From: Paracoccus amoyensis
Lineage (GTDB): Bacteria; Pseudomonadota; Alphaproteobacteria; Rhodobacterales; Rhodobacteraceae
Reading direction: 5' to 3'
Assembly: GCF_014490725.1 (NCBI RefSeq)
Contig: NZ_JACOQL010000003.1
Span: 310,001-374,000, forward strand
DNA: 64,000 nt
Shown here one piece after another: positions 8,752 through 19,986 of the stretch. Every line of letters begins with the position of its first letter. Positions within the stretch are counted from its first letter, which is position 1. The position numbers and the translations under genes were made by a program. Under the pieces are notes generated by a model. It was not told the origin of the DNA and searched no databases. It saw nothing but the letters and a program-made list of their open reading frames with translations.

Positions 8752-9768
8752 ATGATGCCGATGCACATGCAGATGATCGCATCACCGATCAGCGCCACGG
8801 TTGATTTCGCGGCGGCCGGGGTGAACCACGGCTTTCTGCGCTTGCCCTATTCGCGTGACGATGCCGCATGGGGGTCGATCATGACGCCCATCACCGTCGT
8901 GAATAACGGCGACGGGCCGACCGCCCTGTTGACCGGGGCAAATCACGGCGATGAATATGAAGGGCCGATTGCACTGTTCGATCTGGCCTCGCGGATCAAG
9001 GCGCAGGATGTGACGGGGCGCATCATCATCGTGCCGGCCATGAACTATCCGGCTTTCGGCGCGCAAACCCGCACCTCGCCCATTGATCGTGGCAACCTGA
9101 ACCGCAGCTTTCCGGGCCGCCCGGACGGAACCGTCACGCAAAAGATCGCGGATTATTTTCAGCGCGTTCTGTTGCCGATGTCTGATGTGGTGCTGGATTT
9201 TCACTCTGGCGGCAAAACCTTGGATTTCCTGCCTTACTGCGCGGCGCATATCCTGCCCGACAAGCGGCAGGAGGAACAGAGCTTTGACCTTGTCCGGGCC
9301 TTTGGCGCCCCATGGTCGGTCAAGATGTTAGAGATTGATGCCATCGGCATGTATGACACCGCCGCCGAAGACATGGGCAAGATCTTTGTCACGACAGAGC
9401 TTGGCGGCGGTGGCACCGCGACGGCCCATACCGCCGGCATCGCCAAGCGCGGCGTGGAAAATCTGCTGATTGCCGCCGGCGTCTTGAAGGGCGAGGTCAA
9501 ACAGCAGCCGACCCAATGGCTGGATATGCCCGACGATACTTGCTTCACCTTTGCCGAAGATGGCGGGCTGATCGAATTTCTGGCCGATCTTGGCGATACG
9601 GTCGAAAAAGGCCAGCCCGTCGCCAGAATTTTCAACGTCACACGCTGCGGGATCAAACCTGTGACCGTCCATGCCAATCGGTCAGGTCTGGTCATGGCCA
9701 GACATTTCCCCGGCATCGTAAAGCCCGGCGATTGCGTCGCAGTCGTCGGCGTCATGATCGAGGGTTAA
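8752..9768 (+). CDS. eutE: N-alpha-acetyl-L-2,4-diaminobutyrate deacetylase (EutE/DoeB)
   Basis: A 338-residue succinylglutamate desuccinylase/aspartoacylase-family zinc hydrolase. Zinc ligands are expected in TGANHGDEYEGP (His, Glu) and DFHSGGKTLDFLPY (His). NRSFPGRPDGTVTQ supplies substrate-binding arginines. It removes the acetyl group from the product of EutD, giving L-2,4-diaminobutyrate. Several in-frame ATGs lie at the start (MMPMHMQM); 8752 is the most upstream and lies four bases from the eutD stop. Confidence 0.87.
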   Translation: MMPMHMQMIASPISATVDFAAAGVNHGFLRLPYSRDDAAWGSIMTPITVVNNGDGPTALLTGANHGDEYEGPIALFDLASRIKAQDVTGRIIIVPAMNYPAFGAQTRTSPIDRGNLNRSFPGRPDGTVTQKIADYFQRVLLPMSDVVLDFHSGGKTLDFLPYCAAHILPDKRQEEQSFDLVRAFGAPWSVKMLEIDAIGMYDTAAEDMGKIFVTTELGGGGTATAHTAGIAKRGVENLLIAAGVLKGEVKQQPTQWLDMPDDTCFTFAEDGGLIEFLADLGDTVEKGQPVARIFNVTRCGIKPVTVHANRSGLVMARHFPGIVKPGDCVAVVGVMIEG

Positions 9769-9769
9769 G

Positions 9770-11242
9770 ATGCCGGACCTGACAAGCTTCATTGCGGACA
9801 CCAACCTGATCCGACAGGACGCCTATATCGGCGGCGCATGGCAAACATCGCCTGACCGATTTTCCGTTACTGATCCGGCAACAGGTCAGATCATTGCCGA
9901 TGTCGCGCGGCTGAATGCGGACGAAGCACGCAAGGCGGTCGATGCGGCGCAAGCGGCCTATCACGACTGGGCATGGGCCCTGCCCCAGGATCGCGCGACG
10001 ACCTTGCGGCGCTGGCATCGGTTGATCCTTGAGAATGCCGACGATCTGGCGCGGATCATGACCGCCGAACAGGGCAAGCCCCTGTCCGAAGCCCAAGGCG
10101 AAATCGACTATGCCGCAAGCTTTGTCGAATTTTATGCGGAAGAAGCAAAGCGCCCGAATATCGAAAGCGTCACCTCGCATCTGCAAACAGCCGAGATGGA
10201 GCTGTGGCGCGAACCTTTGGGCGTTGCCGCGCTGATCACGCCGTGGAACTTTCCCTGTGCGATGATTACGCGCAAGGCGGCAGCGGCGCTGGCGGCGGGC
10301 TGCACGGTGGTTGTCCATCCTTCTGCGGAAACGCCGCTATCTGCACTGGCGCTGGCAGAGTTGGCTGATCGCGCGGGTTTTCCGCCCGGCGTCTTCAATG
10401 TCGTTACCGGCAATGCACCCGAGATCGTCGGCGAATGGTGCCGCGATGATCGCGTTCGGGCGCTGTCCTTCACCGGATCGACCAGGATTGGCAAATTGCT
10501 GTATGCTCAATCAGCCGATACGGTGAAGCGGTTGGTTCTGGAACTGGGTGGCCACGCACCCTTCATCGTCTTTGCCGACGCCGATCTGGACAATGCGGTG
10601 GACGAGGCAATCAAGGCCAAATTCGCCACCTCGGGTCAGGATTGTCTGGGCGCGAACCGCTTTCTGATCGAACGTCCGATCTATGACATCTTTTGCAAGG
10701 CGTTTACCGAACGGGTCGGCCAGCTGACGCTTGGTCCCGGCAAGGACGATTGCGACCTTGGGCCGCTGATGAATGAAGGGGCCGTCGCCAAGCAGGAACA
10801 GCATGTCGCGGAAGCACGCGAGCGCGGTGCAAAAGTGCTGATTGGCGGGCGCCGCGATTCGCAGGGGTCGCTATTCTATCAACCGACAGTGCTGGCGGAC
10901 GTCCCGACGGATGCCCTGATCTTTCGCGAAGAAACCTTTGGCCCGGTCGCCGCGATTGCGCCATTCGATACCGAAGATCAGGCGGTTCAAATCGCCAACA
11001 GCACTGAATACGGGCTGGTCGCCTATCTGCACAGCCAAGACCCCCGTCGGATTTACCGTCTGTCACGTGCGCTGGAATTCGGCATGGTCGCCGTCAACCG
11101 CACCAAGGTGACCGGTCCACCCATCCCCTTCGGCGGGATGAAGCAATCCGGCGTTGCCCGCGAAGGCTCTCGTCACGGGTTAGAGGCGTTTACCGATATC
11201 AAATATATCTGTCGCGACTGGTCACAGTCGGAAAGGAGCTGA
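9770..11242 (+). CDS. doeC: Aldehyde dehydrogenase for aspartate-semialdehyde oxidation (DoeC/Ssd)
   Basis: A 490-residue NAD(P)-dependent aldehyde dehydrogenase of the succinate-semialdehyde type. The proton-acceptor Glu is in LELGGHAPFIVF, the nucleophile in SGQDCLGANRF, the cofactor loop is FTGSTRIGKLL, and EETFGPVAAI is the late motif. In ectoine catabolism it oxidises aspartate semialdehyde from DoeD to aspartate. It directly follows eutE, with no asnC/lrp-type gene between as in some marine relatives. Substrate choice is inferred from the operon. Confidence 0.82.
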   Translation: MPDLTSFIADTNLIRQDAYIGGAWQTSPDRFSVTDPATGQIIADVARLNADEARKAVDAAQAAYHDWAWALPQDRATTLRRWHRLILENADDLARIMTAEQGKPLSEAQGEIDYAASFVEFYAEEAKRPNIESVTSHLQTAEMELWREPLGVAALITPWNFPCAMITRKAAAALAAGCTVVVHPSAETPLSALALAELADRAGFPPGVFNVVTGNAPEIVGEWCRDDRVRALSFTGSTRIGKLLYAQSADTVKRLVLELGGHAPFIVFADADLDNAVDEAIKAKFATSGQDCLGANRFLIERPIYDIFCKAFTERVGQLTLGPGKDDCDLGPLMNEGAVAKQEQHVAEARERGAKVLIGGRRDSQGSLFYQPTVLADVPTDALIFREETFGPVAAIAPFDTEDQAVQIANSTEYGLVAYLHSQDPRRIYRLSRALEFGMVAVNRTKVTGPPIPFGGMKQSGVAREGSRHGLEAFTDIKYICRDWSQSERS

Positions 11243-12615
11243 TGATGCTGACAAATGACGAACTGGCCAAATGGGATCGCGAAAATTTCATGCACCCATC
11301 CACCAATCTGGGCCAATTTGCGCGTGGCGAAGGCTCGCAGCGGATCATCACCGGCGGGGATGGCGTCCATATCACGGATCGCGATGGCAACCGTCTGCTG
11401 GATGGTTTTGCGGGGCTGTATTGCGTCAATGTCGGTTATGGCCGGACCGAGATCGCCGATGCGATTGCCCGACAGGCGCATGAGCTGGCATATTACCACG
11501 CCTATGCCGGTCACGGGTCGGAAGCGTCGATCACATTGGCGAAGATGGTGATGGATCGCGCGCCCGATCACATGGCGCGGGTCTATTTCGGCCTGGGCGG
11601 GTCGGATGCGAATGAAACCAACGTCAAGCTGATCTGGTATTACAACAACATCCGCGGACTGCCGCGGAAGAAAAAGATCATCTCGCGCTGGCGCGGCTAT
11701 CACGGCAGCGGCCTGATGACTGGCAGTCTGACGGGGTTGGAACTGTTCCACAAGAAATTCGACCTGCCACTGGCGCAGGTCATCCATACCGAGGCACCCT
11801 ATTACTTCCGCCGAAAAGACGCGGAGCTAAGCGAAGAGGATTTCAGCGCCCATTGCGCCGCCGAGTTGGAAAAACTGATCCAGCGCGAAGGCGCGGATAC
11901 CATCGCCGCCTTTATCGGCGAACCGGTTCTGGGCACGGGTGGCATCGTGCCGCCGCCAAAGGGTTACTGGGATGCGATCCAGCAGGTGCTGACCCGCCAT
12001 GATATCCTGCTGGTCGCGGATGAGGTGGTGACGGGCTTTGGTCGTCTGGGCAGCATGTTCGGGTCAGCGCATTACGGGCTGAAACCCGATCTGATCACGA
12101 TTGCAAAGGGCCTGACCTCGGCCTATGCGCCGCTTTCTGGCAGCATCGTTGGGCAGCGGATGTGGGATGTGCTGATGCAGGGCACGGATGAATATGGCGT
12201 GCTGGGCCATGGCTGGACCTATTCCGCCCACCCGATAGGCGCGGCAGCAGGGATCGCCAACCTGAACCTGATCGACAGCCTCGGTCTGGTTGAAAACGCA
12301 GGCACTGTCGGTGCTTATCTGCAAAAGCAGATGAAGAACGCCATCGGCGATCATGCCAATGTCGGCGAGGTGCGCGGTGAAGGCATGTTATGCGCGGCGG
12401 AGCTGGTCAAGGACCGCGACAGCCGCAGCTTCTTTGATCCGTCAGAAGGGATTGGCGGCAAAGTCGTCGCGGCAATGCTGCGTCGTGGTGTGATCGCGCG
12501 GGCGATGCCACAAGGCGACATCGTCGGTCTTGCCCCGCCATTGTGCCTGACCACAGCAGAAGCAGACACCATTGTCGGCGTGACGGCAGAGTCACTTCGG
12601 GAAGTTTGCGGCTGA
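11242..12615 (+). CDS. doeD: Diaminobutyrate aminotransferase (DoeD/Atf)
   Basis: A 457-residue class III (omega) aminotransferase. VADEVVTGFGRLGSMFG holds the PLP-ring aspartate, and DLITIAKGLTSAYAPLSG holds the PLP lysine. It is expected to transaminate L-2,4-diaminobutyrate to aspartate semialdehyde, feeding DoeC. GAAAGG-type ribosome site GAAAGGAG lies just before the ATG at 11242, which shares one base with the doeC stop. It ends the operon and converges on the minus-strand gene at 12683. Confidence 0.83.
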   Translation: MMLTNDELAKWDRENFMHPSTNLGQFARGEGSQRIITGGDGVHITDRDGNRLLDGFAGLYCVNVGYGRTEIADAIARQAHELAYYHAYAGHGSEASITLAKMVMDRAPDHMARVYFGLGGSDANETNVKLIWYYNNIRGLPRKKKIISRWRGYHGSGLMTGSLTGLELFHKKFDLPLAQVIHTEAPYYFRRKDAELSEEDFSAHCAAELEKLIQREGADTIAAFIGEPVLGTGGIVPPPKGYWDAIQQVLTRHDILLVADEVVTGFGRLGSMFGSAHYGLKPDLITIAKGLTSAYAPLSGSIVGQRMWDVLMQGTDEYGVLGHGWTYSAHPIGAAAGIANLNLIDSLGLVENAGTVGAYLQKQMKNAIGDHANVGEVRGEGMLCAAELVKDRDSRSFFDPSEGIGGKVVAAMLRRGVIARAMPQGDIVGLAPPLCLTTAEADTIVGVTAESLREVCG

Positions 12616-12682
12616 AAAAGAACAATGCCGTTCTGATGTCACTCGGGGCGGCATCACCGTCGTTTAGGTCGCGAAACGCGCG

Positions 12683-12994
12683 TCAATGTGTCCAGGGCGC
12701 ACGACGATCCGTTGCGAAATTTTCACCATAGCCCCGCGGACGAACATTGGCTGCACGCGACTGCGGTTCCTGCACTTCATAGTCCAGCCCCTTGTCGCGG
12801 GCGTAATCCTCGGCCTGTTTGCGCGTTTCAAAGCGCAGACGAACCTGGCTTTGCGTGTCGTCGCTGCTGGTCCAGCCCATCAGCGGATCAATTTCCCGCG
12901 TATCGGCGGGCGGATATTCCAGAACCCAGCCTTTGGTGCGCGCAACACCAGACTGCATCGCATTGCGGGCGGGTTGATAGATTCGGACGCGCAT
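12683..12994 (-). CDS. NDUFS4-like ETC complex I subunit
   Basis: A 103-residue soluble protein. [35 protein letters not shown] and the C-terminal [11 protein letters not shown] match the alphaproteobacterial homologue of mitochondrial complex I accessory subunit NDUFS4 (18 kDa). It would bind the peripheral arm of NADH dehydrogenase in the cytoplasm. The ATG at 12994 follows an AAAGG site; the longer frame to 13108 has no family similarity. It stands alone, far from any nuo genes in this window. Confidence 0.82.
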   Translation of the reverse strand: MRVRIYQPARNAMQSGVARTKGWVLEYPPADTREIDPLMGWTSSDDTQSQVRLRFETRKQAEDYARDKGLDYEVQEPQSRAANVRPRGYGENFATDRRAPWTH

Positions 12995-13120
12995 GGCTGT
13001 AACCTTTTCGGCTGGCTGGTGACGGTTTATCGCCAATACGATCCCCGTATTCAAGAGCCTGTGGAACATCGCAAGGGGATGGGCGTTAGCCAAACAGGCA
13101 CAACCCATAGGAGAAAAGCC

Positions 13121-13696
13121 ATGATGACGCGAACGATCCTTGCCCTTGGCGTTGCCTTGCTTGCGTCACCTGCCCTTGCGCAGGATGCAGCGCCTGCGGA
13201 AGGAGCGGCAACAGAACTTCCCGAACCGGCACCGGCGCCAGAGCTGGACGGCCCTGTCCCGATGATCGCCGAGATAAAATCGGCCGAGGGCGAAAGCTTG
13301 GGAACTGCGACGGCTGCTGCAACACCTTCGGGGGCAGTGCTGCTGACGGTCGAACTGACCGGCGTTGCGCCGGGCATCCACGGATTGCACATCCACGAAT
13401 CCGGCACCTGCACCCCACCCGATTTCGAATCGGCGGGCGACCACCTGGCGGGGGACAAGGAACACGGCGTCATGTCAGCGAATGGCCCACATCCCGGGGA
13501 TATGCCCAATATTCATGTGCCAGAGTCCGGTGAACTGACCGTCGAATATTTTGCAACCAGCCTGACCACCGACATGCTGGGCGACGAAGATGGTTCGGCC
13601 ATCATCATTCACGAACATCCCGACGACTACTTCGGGCAACCAACAGGCCATGCAGGGCCACGTCTGGGCTGCGGCAGCTTTGCGGCGGCCGAATAA
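13121..13696 (+). CDS. sodC: Periplasmic Cu/Zn superoxide dismutase
   Basis: A 191-residue secreted enzyme. The signal peptide is [20 protein letters not shown], then a Pro/Glu/Ala-rich linker (about 22-45). The copper/zinc ligands are visible in [23 protein letters not shown] and [11 protein letters not shown]. The disulfide pair is in [10 protein letters not shown] and LGCGSF. It removes superoxide in the periplasm. GGAG precedes the ATG at 13121. The upstream open frame to 12686 lies antisense to the NDUFS4-like gene and is not coding. Confidence 0.9.
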   Translation: MMTRTILALGVALLASPALAQDAAPAEGAATELPEPAPAPELDGPVPMIAEIKSAEGESLGTATAAATPSGAVLLTVELTGVAPGIHGLHIHESGTCTPPDFESAGDHLAGDKEHGVMSANGPHPGDMPNIHVPESGELTVEYFATSLTTDMLGDEDGSAIIIHEHPDDYFGQPTGHAGPRLGCGSFAAAE

Positions 13697-13702
13697 GACA
13701 AT

Positions 13703-13748
13703 TGGCTGCGTCCATTTTGGGCGCAGTCACCCCTTATCGGGGCAGCCT
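13703..13748 (+). terminator. Hairpin between convergent sodC and the 13749 gene
   Basis: GGCTGC (13703-13708) can pair with GCAGCC near 13742-13747, enclosing the smaller stems CTGCG/CGCAG and CCCC/GGGG, followed by TTTATT. It lies in the 52-base gap between two converging genes. It would end sodC transcription; the stem has interior loops, so this is a moderate prediction. Confidence 0.4.
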
Positions 13749-14072
13749 TTATTCAGGCAGGTCGCCGACACCCTCGCCCAGCGTGAACGGCCCGGTCAGT
13801 TCGGCATCTTTGCTTTGCTTGTCATAGATGCAGACCATCACATCCTGCCCTTCAGCGCCGAAATTCACCGCGACCAAGGCCGCGCCATAGCTTTCTGAGC
13901 CAAACGGATTCACGTTCACCTGAACCTGGGCATTGTCAGGAACCTCAACCAGTTCACGGCAGGCTGCATCCACTTCCTTGCGAAATTCTTCCCATGCCTC
14001 ATCGCTTGAGGCCAGCGTGACGGACGGCATTGTGGCGATGATCAGACCACCGATCAAAAATATTCGTTTCAT
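13749..14072 (-). CDS. Small secreted protein of unknown function
   Basis: A 107-residue protein with a signal peptide (MKRIFLIGGLIIATMPSVTLA) and a mature part of ~86 residues. Two cysteines (DAACREL and MVCIYD) could form a disulfide. The mature part is acidic and ends in GEGVGDLPE. I do not recognise the family. The start at 14072 (ATG) is chosen because it gives the signal peptide at the N-terminus; the frame extends to 14159 without sense. Probably periplasmic. Confidence 0.65.
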   Translation of the reverse strand: MKRIFLIGGLIIATMPSVTLASSDEAWEEFRKEVDAACRELVEVPDNAQVQVNVNPFGSESYGAALVAVNFGAEGQDVMVCIYDKQSKDAELTGPFTLGEGVGDLPE

Positions 14073-14152
14073 TTCTGCCTCTTTATTATTCTGCCAAGGG
14101 AACAACTGACGCGTGTGAACCGTTCTGACAATAAACAGAGAGGTTACTGGAA

Positions 14153-14428
14153 ATGACATTCAGATCGCGAATAATTGCGCCACTGGTCGCCCTCTCGGCC
14201 CTTGCGGCCTGTGATACCGGCACCGAGCCCACCGTGATGGCACGCACATGTGATCTTCCAAAGCATCAGGCGCTGGTTGGCATGAATATAGGCGAGGTCA
14301 GCTTTCCCGCTGTACTCAATCGGCGGGTGATTTCGTCCGGCATGCCCTTCACCGAAGATTATAACCCGAGCCGTTTGAACCTTTTCGTCGATGAAAAGGG
14401 CTGGATCGCACGCGTCACCTGCGGTTAG
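14153..14428 (+). CDS. Lipoprotein with peptidase inhibitor I78 domain
   Basis: A 91-residue lipoprotein. The lipobox is LSALAAC with the acylated Cys at 20. The rest matches the I78 inhibitor family: a C-x-L stretch (TCDLPKHQALVGMNIGEVSF), RRVISSGMPFTEDYNPSRLN, then LFVDEKGWIARVTCG, with the two cysteines bracketing the fold. Such proteins are potato-inhibitor-I-like and are thought to inhibit serine proteases in the periplasm. The target is unknown. It diverges from the 13749-14072 gene. Confidence 0.75.
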   Translation: MTFRSRIIAPLVALSALAACDTGTEPTVMARTCDLPKHQALVGMNIGEVSFPAVLNRRVISSGMPFTEDYNPSRLNLFVDEKGWIARVTCG

Positions 14429-14450
14429 GCAGGACCGACGGTCGAAATCA

Positions 14451-14475
14451 ACGCAGCCGCGCAGGCCGGCTGCGT
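14451..14475. terminator. Hairpin between converging I78 gene and uvrB
   Basis: ACGCAGCCG (14451-14459) pairs perfectly with CGGCTGCGT (14467-14475) over a 7-base loop. It lies between convergent genes and could work in both directions, but there is no strong T-run on either side. Confidence 0.35.
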
Positions 14476-14491
14476 CTAATTCGCCCGGCGT

Positions 14492-14505
<14 letters not shown>
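14474..14505. repeat. 16-bp tandem duplication at the uvrB stop codon
   Basis: GTCTAATTCGCCCGGC occurs twice back to back (14474-14489 and 14490-14505). On the minus strand the unit carries the last codons and TAG stop of uvrB, so the copy beyond the stop is a duplicated gene end. It does not change the protein as it lies after the first stop. Confidence 0.8.
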
Positions 14506-16681
<2,176 letters not shown>

Positions 16682-16843
16682 CAGGCATCCGTTCCGTCGG
16701 AGGTTGCGTTGAAAGTGTGTGTCCACGCGCAAATGTCAACCGGTGCTACTGTCGGATTACGGCAGCAGGGCGAAATGTTTCTGTTTGTCCGACCCGCGAA
16801 AGGACCCTTGCGCAGATCAAGCTCTTGCATCCATCATCGCCCA

Positions 16844-17449
16844 ATGAGGAGGTCATTCAACCACGAATTGGCGCAACTGATCCAGCAGATAGAAACGCTG
16901 GCGTCACGGTTGCCGGGCCCGTTTGTCGTGGCGATTGATGGGCGAAGCGGCTCCGGCAAATCGACCCTTGCGGCACATATGGCGACCCGGCTGAACGCGG
17001 CGGTTCTGTCCGGTGATGATTTCTTCGCCGGCGGCGTGACGGTTCGGCACCTGCCACCCGCGACGCTGGCCGACATTTGCATCGACTGGCGAAAACAACG
17101 AGAGGTGCTGACCTTACTGAAAGCCAATGGAACCGCCAGCTATTTCCCGTTCGACTGGGCCGCTTTCGACGGATCGCAAGAACCTTTACCCCGAAGCGTC
17201 GCACCGCGACCCGTCATCCTGTTTGAAGGGGTCTATACCGCAAGACCGGAATTGCGAGATCTGGTCGATCTTCTTGTTCTTGTCGAAGTTCCCGAACGCA
17301 GGCGCTTGCGTCAGTTACGCGAACGGGAAGGCGAAATCCGAGCGTGGGATCGTCAGTGGCTGCAGGCAGAGGACTGGTATTTCGTCACCGTATCCCCGCG
17401 GAACCTGTTCGACATCATCCTGTCGCCAGACGATGTCAGACAGCGGTGA
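16844..17449 (+). CDS. Uridine-kinase-like P-loop NTPase
   Basis: A 201-residue kinase-like protein. Walker A is GRSGSGKST near residue 33, followed by VLSGDDFFAGG with the aspartates typical of uridine/pantothenate kinase-type enzymes. FEGVYTARPEL and the RRLRQLREREGEIRAWDRQW lid come later. It probably phosphorylates a small molecule; the substrate is unclear. The ATG at 16844 overlaps AGGAGG, so a start slightly upstream or downstream is possible. It diverges from uvrB, and the long frame upstream is antisense to uvrB. Confidence 0.7.
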   Translation: MRRSFNHELAQLIQQIETLASRLPGPFVVAIDGRSGSGKSTLAAHMATRLNAAVLSGDDFFAGGVTVRHLPPATLADICIDWRKQREVLTLLKANGTASYFPFDWAAFDGSQEPLPRSVAPRPVILFEGVYTARPELRDLVDLLVLVEVPERRRLRQLREREGEIRAWDRQWLQAEDWYFVTVSPRNLFDIILSPDDVRQR

Positions 17450-17460
17450 AATCCGCCGGT

Positions 17461-18673
17461 TACCGCTTCAACCGCGCGGGTGAAATTTCCGCCCAGCCCT
17501 CGCCGCCGTCCATCTCTTCAGCAAGGATTTCCGACGTGACCGGGCCAAGGGTGAATCCCTGATGACCATGGCCGAAATGGGCCCATAGGTCGGCTGATCA
17601 GGAATGCGACCGACGACGGGCAGCATGTCGGGCATGCAGGGACGACGGCCGGTCCAGGGTTCAGCCTCGACCGGGGCGCCGATATCGAACAGCTCTCGGG
17701 CGGCCTTTTCGCCGTGGCTCAGTTGCGGCGGTGCCAGACGGGGGTGAGATGTCAGTTCCGCCGCCGTGGCGATCCGCAGGCCGCGCCGCATGGGCGACAG
17801 CACGACCGAATTGCCGAAATCCGCGATCGGATGGTTGGGCGGCGTGGTCATGTGATAGTGGCGGTGATAGCCGCGCTTGAACACCATCGGCACTTTCAGC
17901 CCATAGCGGACCAGCAACATCGGCGACCATGGCCCAAGTGCGACGACCGCATGTTCCCCGGTATAATCATCGGCGCGCCAGCCACTGCCTTCACGGTGCA
18001 AATCGCCCGCATCGCCATTCACGATCCGCCCGCCGTGCCGTTCGAACAGCGCCGCATAGGCCGCCACCAGACCACCCGGATCGGAACAGGTCCACGCGTC
18101 TTGCCAATGGGTCGCGCCCTCGACCTCGATCTTGATCGAGGGTTCCAGCCCGCGCAACTCCCTGCCATCCATCAGCTTGGCTTCGACACCAAACTCATCA
18201 AGGAAACGCTGCGCCGCAATCCGGGCCATCGCCATCTTGGCGGGGGTGCGGTGAATTTCGATATAACCATCGCGGCGGATGATATTATCCGCGCCGGCGG
18301 CTTCGATCAGTGGCGCGTGTCGTTCGGTCGATTGCCGGATCAGCTTGCCCCATGTCACGGTCGCGCGGCGATGGGCCGTGGGCAGCGAGTTTTTGGCATA
18401 GGTCCAGACGGCCTCCAACTGCGACATCAGGCCCGGAATGTTCCAGCGCACGTCATAGCCGCGCCCCAAGGCAATCTGGATCAACGCGCCGGGCGACAGC
18501 GGCATGGCATAGGGTTCCACCGCTTCGGTCTGGATCAGACCCGCGTTGCCATAGCTGGTTTCCCGCCCCGGCGTTCCGCGTTCGACGATTGTGACCTGAT
18601 GACCGCGCGCCTGCAGCGCCAGTCCCGTGCTGACGCCGACCATCCCCGCACCCAGAACCAGAATTTCGGCCAT
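17461..18673 (-). pseudogene. DadA-like D-amino-acid dehydrogenase with C-terminal frameshift
   Basis: An FAD-dependent oxidoreductase of the DadA/DAO family. The N-terminal dinucleotide fold is ILVLGAGMVGVSTGLALQARG, then RETSYGNAGLI and, late, PWTGRRPCMPDMLPVVGRIP. The uninterrupted frame runs to 17468 but ends in an arginine-rich tail unlike the family. A one-base shift near 17592 restores LWAHFGHGHQGFTLGPVTSE, then EILAEEMDGG, ending at the stop at 17461-17463. That is the conserved FAD-closing end. A single G is apparently missing. Real mutation or sequencing error cannot be told apart here. Confidence 0.75.
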
Positions 18674-18774
18674 GCCTGCCTCCTAAGCGATGTTAAATCA
18701 CCTGTGCAGATATGACCCGTTTACGGCAAGAAATTTCGGGTATTCTTCGGCATCCGTCAGAATCTTTGCAAGAT

Positions 18775-19986
18775 TCAACCAAAAAGCTCGCGGCAGAAGA
18801 TCAAACCTTCGACCAAAGCGTCGACTTCTGCAGGAGTATTATACATCGCAAAAGATGCCCGCGCACTGGCAGTGATTCCATAGAAATCCATCAACGGCAT
18901 GGCGCAATGCGATCCGGCCCGAACGGCGATCCCGCGTTTATCCAGAATCGTAGAGATGTCATGGGCATGCGCCCCCTCCATCGTCATGGAAAAGATCGCA
19001 CCCTTGTCGGGGGCATCGCCCTGCACTTGCAGCCAATTCAGACTGCGCAACCTGTCGCGGGCATAGTCGCGCAAACCGCGTTCATAAGCGGCCACATTAT
19101 CCATGCCCAGATCCATCAGGTATTCCAGCGCCGCGCCCAGACCGATCTGGTTGACGATGCCGGGCGTGCCGGCCTCGAACTTCAGGGGGGGATCGGCATA
19201 GACGACAGCATCGCGGCTGACGGTCTTGATCATGTCGCCGCCGCCCATGAAGGGGCGCATCTCGGCCTGACGGTCCCGACTGATCCAGATGGCACCTGAC
19301 CCGGACGGGCCATAAAGCTTGTGCCCCGTGATGCAGTAAAAGTCGACGCCCAGCGATTTCAGATCGACCGGCATATGAACCGCCGCCTGCGAGCCATCAA
19401 CCAGAACCGGCACATCGGTGCCGCGCGCGATTGCGCCCACATCGACAATCGTGCCCGTCACGTTGGACATATGCGTGACCGCGATCAGCTTGGTTTTCGG
19501 GCCGACGGCCGCCAGCACCTTTTCGGGCGGCAGGCTGCCATCCGGTTCCGGTTCAACCCATTTCAGCACGACGCCCTGGCGTTCGCGCAGAAAATGCCAC
19601 GGCACGATATTGGCGTGATGCTCCAGCACTGACAGGACGATTTCATCCCCCGCCTGCAAACGCGGCGCGGCCCAGCCATAGCTGACCAGATTGATCCCCT
19701 CGGTCGAACCGCTGGTAAAAATCAGCTCATCCTCGTGCGGGACATTCAGAAAGCGTGCAATCGTGGCACGGACGCGTTCGTAATTGTCAGTTGCAAGGTT
19801 TGACAGGTAATGCAGCCCGCGATGGACGTTGGCATATTCGCCTTCATAGGCGCGGGTGATGGCGTCTATGACCTGACGGGGCTTCTGGGCGCTGGCACCG
19901 CTGTCCAGATAGACCAGCGGCTTGTCATTCACCTGACGTGACAGGATCGGAAAATCGGCGCGGACTTTTTCGATGTCAAAGGTCAT
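18775..19986 (-). CDS. sufS: Cysteine desulfurase SufS
   Basis: A 403-residue fold-type I PLP enzyme of the SufS (group II) type. FYCITGHKLYGPSGSG holds the PLP lysine, and VRAGSHCAMPLMDFYG carries the active-site cysteine. It mobilises cysteine sulfur for the SufBCD scaffold. The ATG at 19986 overlaps the stop of the Yip1-like gene by four bases. It is the last gene of the suf operon; the frame above 19986 is antisense noise. Confidence 0.93.
   Translation of the reverse strand: MTFDIEKVRADFPILSRQVNDKPLVYLDSGASAQKPRQVIDAITRAYEGEYANVHRGLHYLSNLATDNYERVRATIARFLNVPHEDELIFTSGSTEGINLVSYGWAAPRLQAGDEIVLSVLEHHANIVPWHFLRERQGVVLKWVEPEPDGSLPPEKVLAAVGPKTKLIAVTHMSNVTGTIVDVGAIARGTDVPVLVDGSQAAVHMPVDLKSLGVDFYCITGHKLYGPSGSGAIWISRDRQAEMRPFMGGGDMIKTVSRDAVVYADPPLKFEAGTPGIVNQIGLGAALEYLMDLGMDNVAAYERGLRDYARDRLRSLNWLQVQGDAPDKGAIFSMTMEGAHAHDISTILDKRGIAVRAGSHCAMPLMDFYGITASARASFAMYNTPAEVDALVEGLIFCRELFG

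Noticed and set aside
18760..18776. Hairpin GAATCTT-TGC-AAGATTC at the sufS stop as a terminator
   Set aside because: Perfect 7-bp stem, but no T-run follows on the minus strand and it overlaps the stop codon.
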